Shown: positions 17,572 to 31,292 of the stretch, piece after piece | How the letters are laid out: the number at the start of each line of letters is the position of its first letter | How positions within the stretch are numbered: the stretch's first letter is position 1 | NCBI GenBank assembly: GCA_006937955.1 | Contig: SSNP01000010.1 | Span: 5,737,504-5,801,503 of the forward strand | DNA: 64,000 bases | Origin: Pachypanchax playfairii | Taxonomy: Eukaryota > Chordata > Actinopteri > Cyprinodontiformes > Aplocheilidae | Direction of reading: 5' to 3' | Notes under the pieces: generated by a model | The model's database searches: none | Told to the model about the DNA's origin: nothing | The model's input: only the letters and a program-made list of their open reading frames with translations | Translations under genes and position numbers: made by a program

Positions 17572-18697
17572 TTTATTAAGTGACATTGTACATTACAAAT
17601 GAAAAATAAAATTAAAAATACAGAAATGGAGTACATAGCCAAAGCAAAATGTGGTGTTGTCTCATCATTTCCCACTGATCTGTTTCTGCAGAATTACTCG
17701 AATATTTCTTTTTAAAAGCCTCCACAAAGACTTTCACATAAGTTCAACAGAGAACGCTGCTGTCAGTCTGCGAGGGTTTTATCTAAACATACAAAAGAAG
17801 TTATTACTTCAGCTGGCTCGGAATATATAAAAATAAACTAAAGTGAAATATAACACTTATGACATTATAAATGGTGGTCCAAGGCTAAAGGAAATATCTA
17901 AACACAGAGGAAAAAGAATGTGTTACAATTCAGAATAAAACAAACTGTAGCCATTTTTTAAAGTCTATAAAAGGCCCAAGGTGCATCTTTTTGTTTCACA
18001 TGATCTCTTGATTTTTTCTGTTGACACGCCTCGTATCAGTCTGTTGCTGATTGGACGAAGGCTGTGGGCTTACCAGATGTTCTCAAATAAAACATGAAGG
18101 TTTAATTTATTCTTTGTTCTCTTCTAACTTTAATGAGTGAGACTGGGTTCATTTTTAAATATTGTTACATTTTTTTGTCTGTAAACATAAAAGTCAACTC
18201 AAACTGATTGTACAACAGTCAAACGTGACTCATGAGTATTCGTTTCCATAAATCTGTACACACCGGTCAATTAAAAGCAACCTTGGGGTTGAAAAAAAAG
18301 AAGAGCAGTATGTGGAAGTGGGAATAGTATTATGTTATAGCAACAACAATTATAACATCAATAATAACAATAATTAAAATAATAATATAGGTTTGGCCTT
18401 ACAGAAATTGGGTTATTTTTCTTTTGTTGTTAAGGTAAACACATTCCTTGATGATGAGTCCTGAGGCAGAAAGGGGGTTCTGCAGATGTGGGTTCTGGCT
18501 GTTTACAGACCCCCCTTGCTTCTTGACATAAGCATAACTGCTCTCAGTGCGCCCGAGTGGCTAGGAGCATGTGGATCAGATGGGGGGCTAAGGAGGGGAG
18601 ATGAAGGTGGGAGGTGTCAGTTCCACACGTTGGTGTTCTGACCGGCAACATTGGCAAACAAAAATAACTGGAGTTGGATTGGTCCTGCAGACTGTCT
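17572..18697 (-). other. septin7: Septin 7 3' untranslated region (candidate)
   Basis: Non-coding, AT-rich sequence follows the septin 7 stop at 18698. A minus-strand AATAAA at 17577-17572 would give a 3' UTR of about 1.1 kb. A short AAT/AAC-rich low-complexity patch lies near 18340-18390. Confidence 0.55.
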
Positions 18698-21600
18698 TTA
18701 AAAGATCTTGCCTTTCTTTTTGTTTTTCTCCAGAGTTCTGAAATAAAACAAAGATAAATAGTGAGAAACTCCAGTTTAAGCCTTTAAGACTGAAGCATGA
18801 TGCAGGACGGTTTCACAGTTGACGGGTTCTGGAGTATCAACCACTTTCATTTATTACTTCTTGAATCTAAACACCACCATCCTTCTATCAAGGAAAGTTC
18901 CGAAACATCTCTCAGGTCCCTGGTTATGTTGTTCTGACTGGTGAAATAGTGCCACCTACTTCTCATCTTTACAGACTTTATAATACATTTGAATGCAAAT
19001 AAATCTAATAAATACAATTTAAGGTTGTTATCAGTCTGGGACTTAGAAGACTTGTAGTTTTAGAAAAATAATTACTTTTTAAGTAAAGTTTGGGGAAAGA
19101 AGAAAATCTTTTGGGTGAAGTGAGAATCTCAGAGCAAGTGTTTCCCTATAATTGTGAAGTGTATACATATAAGGTCAGATTTGTTAAATGACAACTATTA
19201 AAAACATGACAGTGAGAGTCAGTTATACCTGGAGGCCTCCAGTTTCTGCTGCTCCAGCCGCTGTAGGGTCTCCCAGTTTGCCCTCTCCTCCTCAAAGACG
19301 CGTCTCTTCTCCTCCAACTCCTTATGCTGAGCCTCCAGGTTCTTCTTCATCTGCTCGTGACGCCGCTGAAGCTGTGATGAAACGGGAGAGAGGAGGACAT
19401 CAGCTAAAAGATAAACATTTTTTATAGACAGTTCACCACCCCTTGAGTTATTTCTAATATTAATCTTCAGGGCGTCTGCTGAACACTGCAGGTAAGATAA
19501 TGTACAGCTGAATAAACAGACACAGGTGGGAAAATAATTTGATGGCCTTAATATTCCATTCCATGCAAATACGAATGTTTTTATAAGCTTCAGTCTCAAT
19601 TTGAAACCGTAAGTGACTAAACAGAAGAACACAGCTGTTTGTTTCCATCTTACATGGACATTAAAAGCATTAGTGAGCTGGTGTTTTTATTGATAAAATG
19701 GTGAAAAGCTGTATATGAGCAACACTGCTTCATTAATGTAATCAGATTCAGAGAACGATGAAATCACTCAGAAATCAAAGAATTTGTGAGGACCAAAAGT
19801 AAATGTTCTGACTCAGTGGGTTGGAGTTTGTTCCATGAATTCATCTGTACAGCTCAAACCCATTTTCATGCAGCAGAGCCAAAAATTAAACATTTAATTT
19901 CTATGAACACGACTTGTAATCGAATACTGAACAAAAGCAGCGATATAAAGAAAGAACGATGTGGAAATCTTCTTTTCTGAAAGTCTCACTCTCAACACGC
20001 AGAGTTCTGAGCTGAGAAACATGAATGTTGTAAATAAAAAGGAACTGGAGTTTGAAATGAGCTGCAGCTCAACAGGATCGTTCTGTGAAACCAGCTGCTG
20101 TCACAATGACGCATCATGAACATTACACATGCATCTACAATTCAACTTAGTCAAAAATAATTGCAGCATATAAAAATGCATAATTGGGGAGAGAAAGTCA
20201 CTCTCACCAGGAGCTGACATCAGTAACTCCATGACAGATTTCTGGTGGATGTTTCTTTTTTTCCTCTCGCTCTGATCTGACTGCTTATTCATAAAGTTTA
20301 TTTACATCCCTGATGACACTATGACTGACTGTGTTTGAGCAGCAGAACTGATTCATATTCAGCTGTGAGCATCAAAACTGGTTCTCTTCACACCGTCTCT
20401 CCTCCTGAGTCCATTTCTCAGAAAAAGACAAACACTCAAACCAGATTCTGGATCTGATTTTTCCCTTTCTGCCATAGTACTCACTTTAGTTACATCCCCT
20501 GTTCTTTTTCATCCTCTTTTAAATGCACATTTCTGGAAATTGTCCCACAATACTCAATAAAAATGCATATTTGAGACTTTATTACTGAAAGTCTCTGCAT
20601 CCAGATTTATATGGAAATGTGTCCACAGGGCACTAATGTAATACTGATTGATGTGAAGTAGTAAAATAAAATAAAAATGACGTGTCAGATGAACTTTAAA
20701 CTTCATACTGTGAAAACAGAACATTCATCACACTTCTAACCACAATCACACGTCAGCACAAGGAAGGAAGCAACTCAGACGGGGTAAAGCAACTGCAGAG
20801 CATGCATACCTCTACTTCAGAGTCTTTCAGCTTCTGCACTTTTTCCTTGACTTTCATCTCAAACACCTGCTCCATTTCCATCTCCATCTTCTTCATTTTA
20901 GCCACATGCTCTCGCCTCTCCTCCTCCATCTGGGCCAGAGGACTCCTGTGAAGGAGACACGTGAGCACACAAGCAAAAACAAACAAAAGAGCACACAGAT
21001 TTAGAAACACAACAGCTCACACATTAACATGTACGCAATAGCAATGTGACTAACTAGACAATCATAAGAACAGATCATTAAACACAATCTCTTAAGCCCA
21101 AACGATGTGCAAACAGGAAAGGTATAACAAAACGTCCCATTTCCTCCGTGTTTTAGCATGCACACTGGAACAGTTCGCAGGAAAAGGTAAAGAGGGACGG
21201 GTAGATCCAGGTTATGCATTTTAACAAGTAGCAACAATCTGGTTCAAAGATGATTTGTTTCATCTACTTACATCACAGATTCCCTGTGATATAAAAGTTT
21301 CCTATTTAAAACCCTCCAGAATAAAAGCACATTTTCTGTTGAAGCCCTACAACTGTTACACTTTAACAGATAAATTTAGTCAAATTTTCTTGAGTCATTC
21401 CTCTCCTCTGTCAGTAAATCTGCTTCCTGTCTCTTCTCCTTCCTCATCTTTTATCACTTTTTTTTAAAAACAGTCTTTTTTTCTCAGAAGTTTCAACATT
21501 TTAAGACTTGTTTCATTTTAATGTGTCACTTAATCATCTGATCCTTGCAGTTTTTTTTACTTCTCTGTGCTGTGCTTGTTCTACCGGAGCTGTGTTACTG

Positions 21601-24600
21601 ATCTGCAGTACTGCTGGTTATTTTGGGTCCAGGATCTGCTTGATCCTGCTCCAAGCTGGCATGAGCCAAAGCACCCTGCAATGATTGCACATGACATTTT
21701 ATCCATATTCCTGCCTAATGGCTCTTTCCATCCTCTCCAATGCCTGCAGACACATTGTTCTGTCTGTATGATGAGCTCGTCTACCTCTCATCTAGCAGCA
21801 TTTTAACAGAGACCTTCACTTCGGATTAAAGTAAATATTAATACTAATACTTTGTTCAGCTGAAATTATCAATCTGTTTGTCCTCTTGTTGAAAGAAAGA
21901 CAGAAAGCAGATGAAAAAAGTTTCTGCAGCAGGTTGTCTTGACTGAACATTATCAGTCTCTTTGTAAGAAAAACACCACATGGGAGATGGTTGGTGGGTG
22001 GGGGGGGGGACTACAGACAAAGCTTTAGGAATGACTGAAGGTCATGACAGGAACAGGAAACAAAGCATCAGACATCTCAGATAGGAAGAATGAACACAAA
22101 CTTTAGGACCGATGTTAGTGAAAGTAGTAGATTAAATATTAGTCAAACTCCCTCAGCAGGTCAGTTTCAGAGGACGGTCATTAAATATTTGAAGCGGTTT
22201 CCAGATGATTTAAAGAATGTATGTTGTGTAAACAGGAAGGAGACCAGATTGACACAAAAAGTAGTTGAAAGTTTGTAGCACTTCACAGCTTTTTGATTAT
22301 TATTTACAGATATTTTATTAAGTGAAACAACTTTACACACACGAGACCAGAAAAGATGAATGTTTTCCATGTTATTTCCCATTAAAGTAAATGAGATTCA
22401 ACTGGTAAAGCTAACAGCTCTGATCAAATTCTCAAACAAAATTGGATGTAACTTCCAACTGTGACAAATATTTTACAGAATTAACTTGAAAAATTCTACT
22501 TTCCATCAAGCCGTTCCATTCCTTATTTGTAAATTCATTTTCAAAGAAAGAAACTGTTAGAGAAAAATTTCAGAAGCATTAATGAGTTTAGAAAAGTCAG
22601 ATTATTGATGTTTTCTTGCAACAAAAAACACATTAAGATGAGTGACAAGCAGATGGAAAAACATTCACGTTTCAAGTCTCTTAATTTGGTAACCGCTCGA
22701 AACATTTCATGCGTCGGCCTCTGCAGTTAAACAGGGCTGAAAGTGAGTGGGGTGGAGTCGGCGTGGCCAATGAAAAGACTCTGCCTTCAAAAACAAATTC
22801 AAATATCACAACCTTTGATGGAAGGGAAGTGAAGCAAATTCGTTTTCCTCCCCGTGAATATGAACATAAGCTTTGACAGCAACAAGTCAGGAGAAATAGA
22901 CCAGAACACAGAAACCGAGGGGAAAAAAAGAGGAAGGATACGTGAAAATATGTGAAAAAAAAAGATCACTTACATTCCTTCAACTGTGTCAAGTCTAAAA
23001 AAAAAAACACACACAAGCAAACACACACACACACAAACACACACCATGCAATGAGGTCATGCACTAAAAAACATGAAATGTATTCACTGAGTAAAACTAG
23101 CCTTTAATTTGCAGATGGAAAACACAAACAGTCGATTTGGTGAGCTGACAGTCACATTAGCAGCGGTGGACAAAAATGTAGCTGTGTGTTAGAATCAGCA
23201 GTGTGTTTATAGTTAAAGTTATAGAGTTAGCAACTTTCCTGTTTTATCATTGAAAAAGCAACATTAGATGGTAAATTAAATGTTATGAAAATCAGTGATA
23301 TTTTATGCAAAACAGTTGTTAGATGTGACAAGAAAAATCCTTTCAAACCTCAAACAGAGGAGCAGTGTGAAATTTGGATTTCCTTTAACCTGAAACTCAA
23401 ACACTTCAAACATTTTGGGATCTGACTTCAAAACACGCGGGTCAAGACTCTAAAACATCTGATAAAATTGATTTTCTGGCTGTTTCCAGTGTTTTCTTAT
23501 TTATTTAGACTTGATTGTGTTAGAAATCTTCTTAGGAACATTTGTGTTTATTTTATCTGAATTAAGTATCAAAACTGAAGCCTTCAGTTAGTTTCTGGTA
23601 ATAACTCATGACACCTGTTGACCGCAACACCTTTACTTCAGCACTTACTTGGTGGACAGTTGTCCTTTAGCTTTGTTGTTGTCCACTCCGTTGTAGGTGA
23701 CAGCAGCCAGTTTCCTGCTGCGGTAGTTTTCATAGTGGACGTTGTTTGTCACGTCCTTCAGGTCCTGCATGTGAGTTCTGTGACAGAAAAACAAAAAACA
23801 TTATTCATTCTCTTTGTCCAACACGTTTATGATCAGAAAGCACTAACAGTAAACAATGAATATGGTTGTGTTTGCAATACCTGATGAGCATATCCCTGAG
23901 GATGGTGAAGTCACAGTGGTCGCTGTTTTCAACTAAGAAGTATTAATGAGACGTTAGTAATTAAATTATCAGGGTTTTAAAACAACCTGTACCTGAATCT
24001 AACATACCGGATGAATAGCAAACCTAAATACGTTAAATTATATATTTAATATCTCATTTTATTCAAACCTTCTGCAACCCCCCAGGGGTACTGTCTTCCT
24101 CTCACTCGTTTGCTGTTCACCTCGATGATGGTGTTGCTTCCTACCACAGCCAGCGGCAGCTTGTCCTAGCAAAGCAGCAGATTGTCAAAAATATAAATCT
24201 GATCTTATAAAACACGATACAATCTGCAGAACAGGGGTCAGAACTTGGACCACATACTTTAATCTTCTTGACCAGCCTGTTCTCCTCTTCATCATCCGTC
24301 TCTGGAAACTCATAAATCTTGATTTTGTGCTCCTGGATTTCCCGCATGATCTAGAATGACAATAAAGCCGGTTTTAAAACTGCAGTCAACTAAAACAAAA
24401 TGGTAATTATGTGATCCAATGAAATAACGTGCTTCAAATTAAAAATGAAACTTCTGAACTGATGAATCCCGTTACACACATCTGAACTGAACATAGCATC
24501 ATGATTCATTGCTGCTGAAAATCTCACCACAGAGGCTAAAAGTGAAAAGTTTAAACACTCTTACATGTTTCAAATGACTTGAGGTTTTATTGAATCAATG

Positions 24601-27600
24601 GGGGTGGGGGGTGGGGGGGTGTTGACTTTGTGATGAACAACATTGCCATCATACCAATGAGCCCTCACATAAAAAAGAAGTACTTGGAGATGTTTTAGTG
24701 TGCAGCTGTGGAAACATCTGACCTGCTTCTTGAACTGTTGGCATTCCTCGGGGGTGAGGGTGTCTGCTTTGGCGATCAGCGGGATGACATTGACTTTCTC
24801 ATGTAACCGTTTCATGAACTCAATGTCCAAGGGCTTCAGTCTGCAGAAAGATAAAGTTTCAACTTTCAACATAATTTGATCTGGTAACACAAACATGGTC
24901 AAACTGCATTGAATCTCCGAACCACCTAAACTGTCCTACAGCTCTCCAAATCTCGGTCTTCATCAGCCTGTGCAGCTCGTTAAAGGACAGAGCACATTTG
25001 TGTGGAATCATCTCGTCTTATTACAGGATTAAAGGGGATATTTCGGGTCTGACTGGCTTTTGGATTTAGATTTGATGACAGTTTCTTGGTAAGCTTGTTC
25101 TCAGACACGACAAAGATAAAATGTGACAAACCAAATATAGAACTCTGTGAAGCCTTCCTGATGTTTGCTTTGTCTAAGAAAGTGACCTCAAAGTCATGAG
25201 AAAGCACTGCTATTCTTGGCTGAATAAATCACATCCAACAAGACAGCATTATTGAATTATAGCTCTGAATTTCCCTCTTTTATTTCTAAAAGACGATCGT
25301 ATTTTCTTTTAATTTATTTGAGCTTAAAGCAGAAATGTCCCTCTGAGTTAAAATCTGCCTTCAAACAGAATCTGATGCTTTTAGAGGTCTGAGGATATTA
25401 ATCACATGTCCAGAAGCAATGCACGGCCATTAAACCATAAACATGAAAGCAACAACTGATCTGATTTAAACAGAGGAACAACAATAAAAATAACAACCTC
25501 CCATTCCAACTGAAGATCATAACAGTATGATAAACAAACACATACAGTAAACAAACTAACAGCTGTTTAATGGTAAAGATGCAATGTACGATTAATATGT
25601 ACCTTTCATTCCTGTGAACACTTCTGCATCACACATACATCTGTGGTCATTTACCCTTTAAGCTGCTCATAGAACATGGTAAACGAACATTTTAATGTTA
25701 ATTTGTGGGACTTTAAATTCAGTGACTCTGAAACCAAAACCAAATATAAACCAACGATCATATTTAAGTATTTCCAGCCTGAATAAACAAATATGATGCA
25801 CCAATATTTAATACAAACAGGCATAAAGGTTTTATTTTAAAAACAAATTAACTTTTACTTCAACATCTAATTAAATGGGTTTTACTTTCCTGTTAAACAA
25901 ATCACAGATATGCAAAAAATCAAACGTAGAAACAAGAGGAACTGACCTTAGAGTTGGAAATTAAACAACGGTGTCGTATATATTGAAATGAAAAAGTAGT
26001 ATAAATTTTAAAAAAAAACTAAATTGTCTACATTAAACACCAATCTGTACATTTTTGCTCTACAGACTTGTGCAACTGTGCAAAAACATAACAGAAATAC
26101 CAAACCTTTCCTGTGTGAAACTACATACAGCTGCATCATGAAAACACTCTGAATGACACGTTAACTGGTGGTCAAATCTGACTAATGCAATCAAGACTGG
26201 TTTTAACAAAGAACCTGTTGATTTAGTTTGTAATAACATGAAATAACATAAAGGTTTAGTTCACATGCAGATCTCAGAGTTCAGCTGCTGCTCAAAGATA
26301 ACAACAGAAACTAATGCTGATAAATATCTAAAGTCAGTCATATTCAAGTCATCCCCCTTAAACCCAGAAATAAAGCCTCTGTGCACGTCAGACTGTACTC
26401 AGTGTGCTGCTGTGTGAGTGCCGGCAGCTGGTGTACAGAGTGGATGCTCTGTGAGCGTGCTGGTGTGTTTGGAGCAGAGCGTATGGTGCCCATTCTCCAG
26501 GATAAAGTAATGCTTGTGTGGGTACAAAAAAGTGCTTGTACAAACACAATGCCCCATGTAAGAGACAGACTGGAAAGATGACAAAAAATCCAAGAAAGAA
26601 CAGCATCTTGTTCACCACCATCAGATTACCAGCATGTGAACATACAACAGCTATTTGCATATTAGAAAAAGGCCCATAAACATGACAAAAATAACCAAAA
26701 ATACACAAATCTGCCCGACACAGTAACAAAACCAAACCACAGGTTTTCAAAGGTCGAAAACTTTTACAAAATAAATTCATCCGAAAGTGAATAAATAAAC
26801 TTGTATGCATTTGAGTTTTTCAGTTTTACTAAACCAACACTTTCCACTTGGGGACTAAAGTGCATCACACTGGATGATCAGATGTTCCTCCAAGACAAGC
26901 AACACGAGTCATTTAAAATGCCAATCCACTACAGAAGATCTGATGGCTTGTGAATGATAAACATCACAATTAAAATTCCACACAGTCATCTTTTTATGAA
27001 ACACTTGGTGATAAGTATCATCTGCTTGGCATTTCGCCAGCTGAATGAAATTCTACTCCTTGTTTCTCCTCTCTCCAAATCCAGTTTTAACTCTTACTCT
27101 GCAGAACAGACTCAATCTGATAGAGCGTTATCTGAAGGAAGTTGTTGCATCAGGTCGTTAGGTAATACACATGTTTACTGAATTGTCAAGCTCTTCATGG
27201 ACCAAAACAAACAAACAAAAAATAAAATAAACAAATTAGTTGGAACTCTTTCAAAACAGGTTTTCTCTGTATTTCTTGAAAAACCTGAATGCACCAGCGT
27301 TGCCTCTCTAACCTTCGGAGCACTTTTACTTTACTCATTTCCTGTCACCATTTTCACACCCTTCCCCTTCCAGCCTTTTCCTTTCTAAAGTCTATGCATT
27401 CCTTACTTCCTTTAAATGCCTTTACTTTGAAACACTGACATTTTAAGAGTCTAATTCAAACCATTTGTGTAAAAGAAGAAATATTACATTTTTTTCAATA
27501 CTTACCCGTGTCCCGATGGTGCGATGAAATAAAGGCAGCAGTGAATTCGGCTGTCAGGCATCTGTCGCCTGTTCACCCGCGATTCTGAGTTCAGGTAATC

Positions 27601-30600
27601 CTCAAACTTGCTGTCTATGTGATCGATGATCGGCTGCCAGCTGCACAAGATAAATCCCGCTTAGCGTTTAAAGACAATAACTAGATATGAAGCTAAAAAC
27701 TGTATGTGCAAACATGCAGTTGTAATCCTCACCAGTTGCTGTTGTCAACAGCATCTCCGAACCCCGGGGTGTCAACTATCGTGAGCAACAGCTGGACACC
27801 ACCTTCCTTTATTAGGACTTTAGACTGCTCCACCTGACACAGGAGATAAAATATGTTAGTTTATTTCTGCATTTGAAAGCAAAAAGCTCAAAGAATAATA
27901 AAAACCTCATCACAATCTGGATAAAAGAGTGTGAAATTATCATCAGCGTAGGTCGGTCTCATTACAGACAGCATCTTCCACAAACAGCTGAAAACCCTTA
28001 GCAGCAAGCAGCATGTAGCAACATGCTCTCTCACACTGTGCTGTTAGCTAACTATCCTGACAAAGCTGCAAGGCACACAAGCATCTGGAGTTAGCTGTCA
28101 GTCACAAGCCTGAACAACAGAATCTGTACCCGCAGCCTTCAAACACAAGGCTGTAACAGTAACATCTACTTCTCCTTCACTCCGGTTGATAAACAAAAGC
28201 TCTACCAGCAGTATTTTTCACAGTTCTTTTGATATTCTAAATTCAACTTTATTTCTACCACTTTTAAAGCTTAAAACAACCCAAACTGTAGAGCAAAAAA
28301 AAAAGGACTTAGAAAAATGAAGAAAAAAACAATATACATATAGACATTTAAAAACAATCAACAGCATGTTACCAAGAGACATAAAAGCCGTAAAATGGTT
28401 GGAATGTGGGGAAAACACACGCTGTAAAATCAAGAGGCAATTCCTGTCGGAGACACCAGCAGATTCAGCACAAGCATGATGATCCCAGTTCATCAGTCTG
28501 TATGTTTTTTTGTTTTAGCTCCCTTCTATATGGAAGCAGAAAAACAGCCTTTATGATAAAGATTTTTTCAGATTTTTATCAGACTGTTCTATTTTCTCAA
28601 GATAACCGAACTGGTCTAATCTGGAAAAATCAGTCTTTTAAAGAGAACATGTCATCTGAAGAAAGAGAACATTGTTTTCTTGTGATCACAAGCTTGTTCT
28701 GATGTCTGACAAGTTAACCCTCGATAATAAGAAAAGAGGACATATTATACATTTTATACCTAAAAAAACAGCTTTTTTTCAACCGCCTGAAAGTATCAAA
28801 GTCCAGAGTTTAACAAATGGATTTTAAACATTTGCTCACTTACATCCAAACACAGTTTGTGTGATAAAAACCTTCTGAAGATTTGTTGCCTTTCAAGAAA
28901 CACCCAAAATTCAAATCATAATTCCTAAAAGTTTCTTGATCCAAAAGCACATCTGTACATATCCATTTTCCAAAACCTAGACGTGGCAGAGAATTAGCAT
29001 TTCTTAGCTTAATGGCTACAAACCCGTTAATATGTAACAAAAACCTCAACAGTAAAGTTTAGAGAACAGCACATAGTCACCTTCTACCCTCCCAAGTTCA
29101 CAGGGTAGCCATGTTTAACTGAGTTTAACATGAAGACACGTTTCTGTGTTGACACATGTTTCCAAATGTACCTGCACAGTCTTTTTGATTCTGTGTGAAG
29201 GTCCGGGATACTCTGCTGAATACAGGTCTGTTAGGAACAGAGAGTTGATCAAGGTTGACTTGCCCAGTCCTGACTCACCTGAAAAAACAGACAGCAGTAT
29301 TTTAAAAACATTAACTCGCTCATGACTGAAATGTCAGATTGTAAATAACTGCTTCATTATTTACAATAAAATATTTAGGTTAAAGTTTATTGCTGACAGC
29401 ATTAAATAATTTGCATCATGTGCCTTTCCAGGGATGTGACTGCCTTTTGCTAAAGATATCAATCTATTTGGGTTAAACAGTCAAAACACTAAGAAAACAA
29501 AGACAATGGCTCTTGTTGTGTATCCCTAACTGGCTGTGTGGTCTGAGAGCATTCTCAAGCTTGGCTGACCACTGTGTCCCCTGTTTCCAAGCTCCCAATG
29601 AAAAGAATCATTAGTGGAAACGACCACTGGCACTGTCTGCCTTGGCTGATGGCCAGGAGTCAATATTTAACCAAGCAGCTTTAACACCAGAGCCACAGCT
29701 AAAAGCTAACATGTTGTGCTTGTCCTGTAACACTTATTTGTCTGAAATATTATGTAAGACATGTAACTCTGTGTCACGAGTCTGTGCTTATTTAATTTAG
29801 GGCAATATGAAGTGCTGACAGAGCACAGAAAAGAACTGCTCTGTAAAGTGTGAACAGGTTGTAGGTCACGTGTCTCACTGATGTGCCAGTCACTGATGCT
29901 ATACTGATTTCTCTTCCTCCTTTCCTCTTTCACACCCCACTGGTGACACATTGCATGTGGGAACTGAGGGGACATGTGGGCCTGCAGCTAATCAGAGCCA
30001 GGAACAGCTGAATGTTGTATCTGTGACAGAATGTGTGAAAACAAAAACATGCATTTAACAACCAGAAACCCCAGAGGACCTCCTCTATCGCCCTTGTTGT
30101 GGTGTCATAAGTTTTTCTGAAATTATTCCCCAAAATAAAAGATTTGACAAAAACAGACTTTGGCATTCACAAGAGACTCACTAGGTCACCATTCAAGAAC
30201 ATTTTCAGAGAACAGGAAGGAAAGCAGCTGGAAGCCAAATTTTAGTGCATTTTTATGCTGATATTCTACTGAAACCGACAACAATTAAACGACTGTTCAC
30301 TAACATTTTGAAGAAAGTGTGCGCTATTAACAAAGCACAACGTTCCTCGAGGTCTGTCGATTACAAACACTGTCGTTCCCGCCACAGGAAATGGTTCTGA
30401 CCCTGGGAGACGTTTTCCCTCCAAATAGGGCCAAGAAATATCTTGGACAAGAGTCAACAGCCACATCCAAGCATTTAAAGGAATGTGTTCATTTCTGATT
30501 CACTGAGTGCAATTGTAGATAAATCCAAGCCAAATGTTTCTCTTCAGTGAGACAAGGACCTGTCAGGGATTTAACAGAAGAGGAATGCAACACCCAAATC

Positions 30601-31292
30601 CACTCAGGGTCGGTGATTAACACCAAAAACGTGGGGGTCAATCCCCTGTGCTTAAATCTCATTTTACACGTATGTATTTCTCTCTTTTAAGAAACCACAA
30701 TGAATATCTCCAAGTGCCAACCACAAGGAAAACAATAACAATTTAAACAAAAAATGAGTAAATTGAGAACTAAGCAGAGTTTTCTTACCCACAACCATTA
30801 GAGTGAACTCAAAGCCTCTCTTAACAGACTTCCTGTACACTTGGTTGGGCAGGCTTGCAAAGCCAACATATCCATCCAGGTTCTTTTGTTGCTGTAAGAG
30901 AAGAGGATTTTTTTAGATTAAAATAAAGAACTAATCTAATCCCACATCTCATCTATGTTTTTACGTTGACTAAAGTAAAATCCAATCAAAATCTTCGTTG
31001 TCAATGTCCCGAATGTTGCAATTAAATATCTCTAAGCAGATTTAAAGTTTACCAAATATTTTTAAATCTTTAATAACATGTTTCACAGACAAGATACCAG
31101 AAGGCTAATCTAGAAGTGATGTGCATCCTGCCTGAAATCTTTAGTAATCTAAAACATAATATTGTCTAATTTATTTGTTAAAAAAGCAAAAACAAATAAT
31201 ACTGTAATAATGATCATAGTCATTTCAAATATAAACTACATTTTTATACTTACAGCTGTGTTGTGTTGATCATTGTAATGTGGTCCAAGCAT
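18698..31292 (-). CDS. septin7: Septin 7, GTP-binding cytoskeletal protein
   Basis: Exons in transcript order: 31292-31254 (first coding exon as read here), 30891-30789, 29278-29172, 27833-27733, 27640-27506, 24840-24723, 24350-24258, 24165-24069, 23932-23881, 23777-23649, optional 22994-22974, 20945-20810, 19371-19229, 18737-18698. This gives 430 residues, or 437 with the optional exon. Septin 7 forms the ends of hetero-oligomers that build filaments. Seen: polybasic [12 protein letters not shown]-loop GESGLGKST (48-56), DTPG (104-107), AKAD (185-188), septin unique element, then a C-terminal coiled coil ([20 protein letters not shown]) and the tail [10 protein letters not shown]. From QQKNL onward it is almost collinear with mammalian SEPT7. 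The first exon is uncertain: an upstream exon ending ATGG at 32788 resembles the mammalian first exon but does not join in frame to the 30891 exon. Confidence 0.93.
22974..22994 (-). other. septin7: Candidate 21-nt in-frame microexon of septin 7
   Basis: On the minus strand a T-run and TAG are followed by 21 nt and a near-consensus GTAAGT donor. Its phase (2 in, 2 out) fits between exons 23777-23649 and 20945-20810. Inclusion inserts LDTVEGM between the G domain and the coiled coil. Skipping also keeps the frame, so both forms could exist. Confidence 0.6.
22996..23045. repeat. A-run and CA-rich microsatellite
   Basis: An adenine run passes into imperfect (CA)n next to the septin 7 microexon. 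On the septin strand it forms the T-rich and TG-rich sequence just before the microexon's acceptor. Confidence 0.8.
24841..27505. other. Large septin 7 intron, nothing coding recognised
   Basis: 2.7-kb intron between septin 7 exons 27640-27506 and 24840-24723. It is AT-rich. Open frames of up to 140 codons (for example 26388-26810) lack recognisable domains and are treated as chance. A G-rich run lies just outside, near 24599-24620. Confidence 0.6.
27834..30788. other. Two septin 7 introns without recognised features
   Basis: Introns 27834-29171 and 29279-30788 are split only by the P-loop exon 29278-29172. Apart from that exon I see AT-rich sequence and short chance open frames. Confidence 0.55.

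Noticed and set aside
26388..26810. 140-codon minus-strand frame in a septin 7 intron
   Set aside because: No similarity recognised and no splice support; treated as chance.
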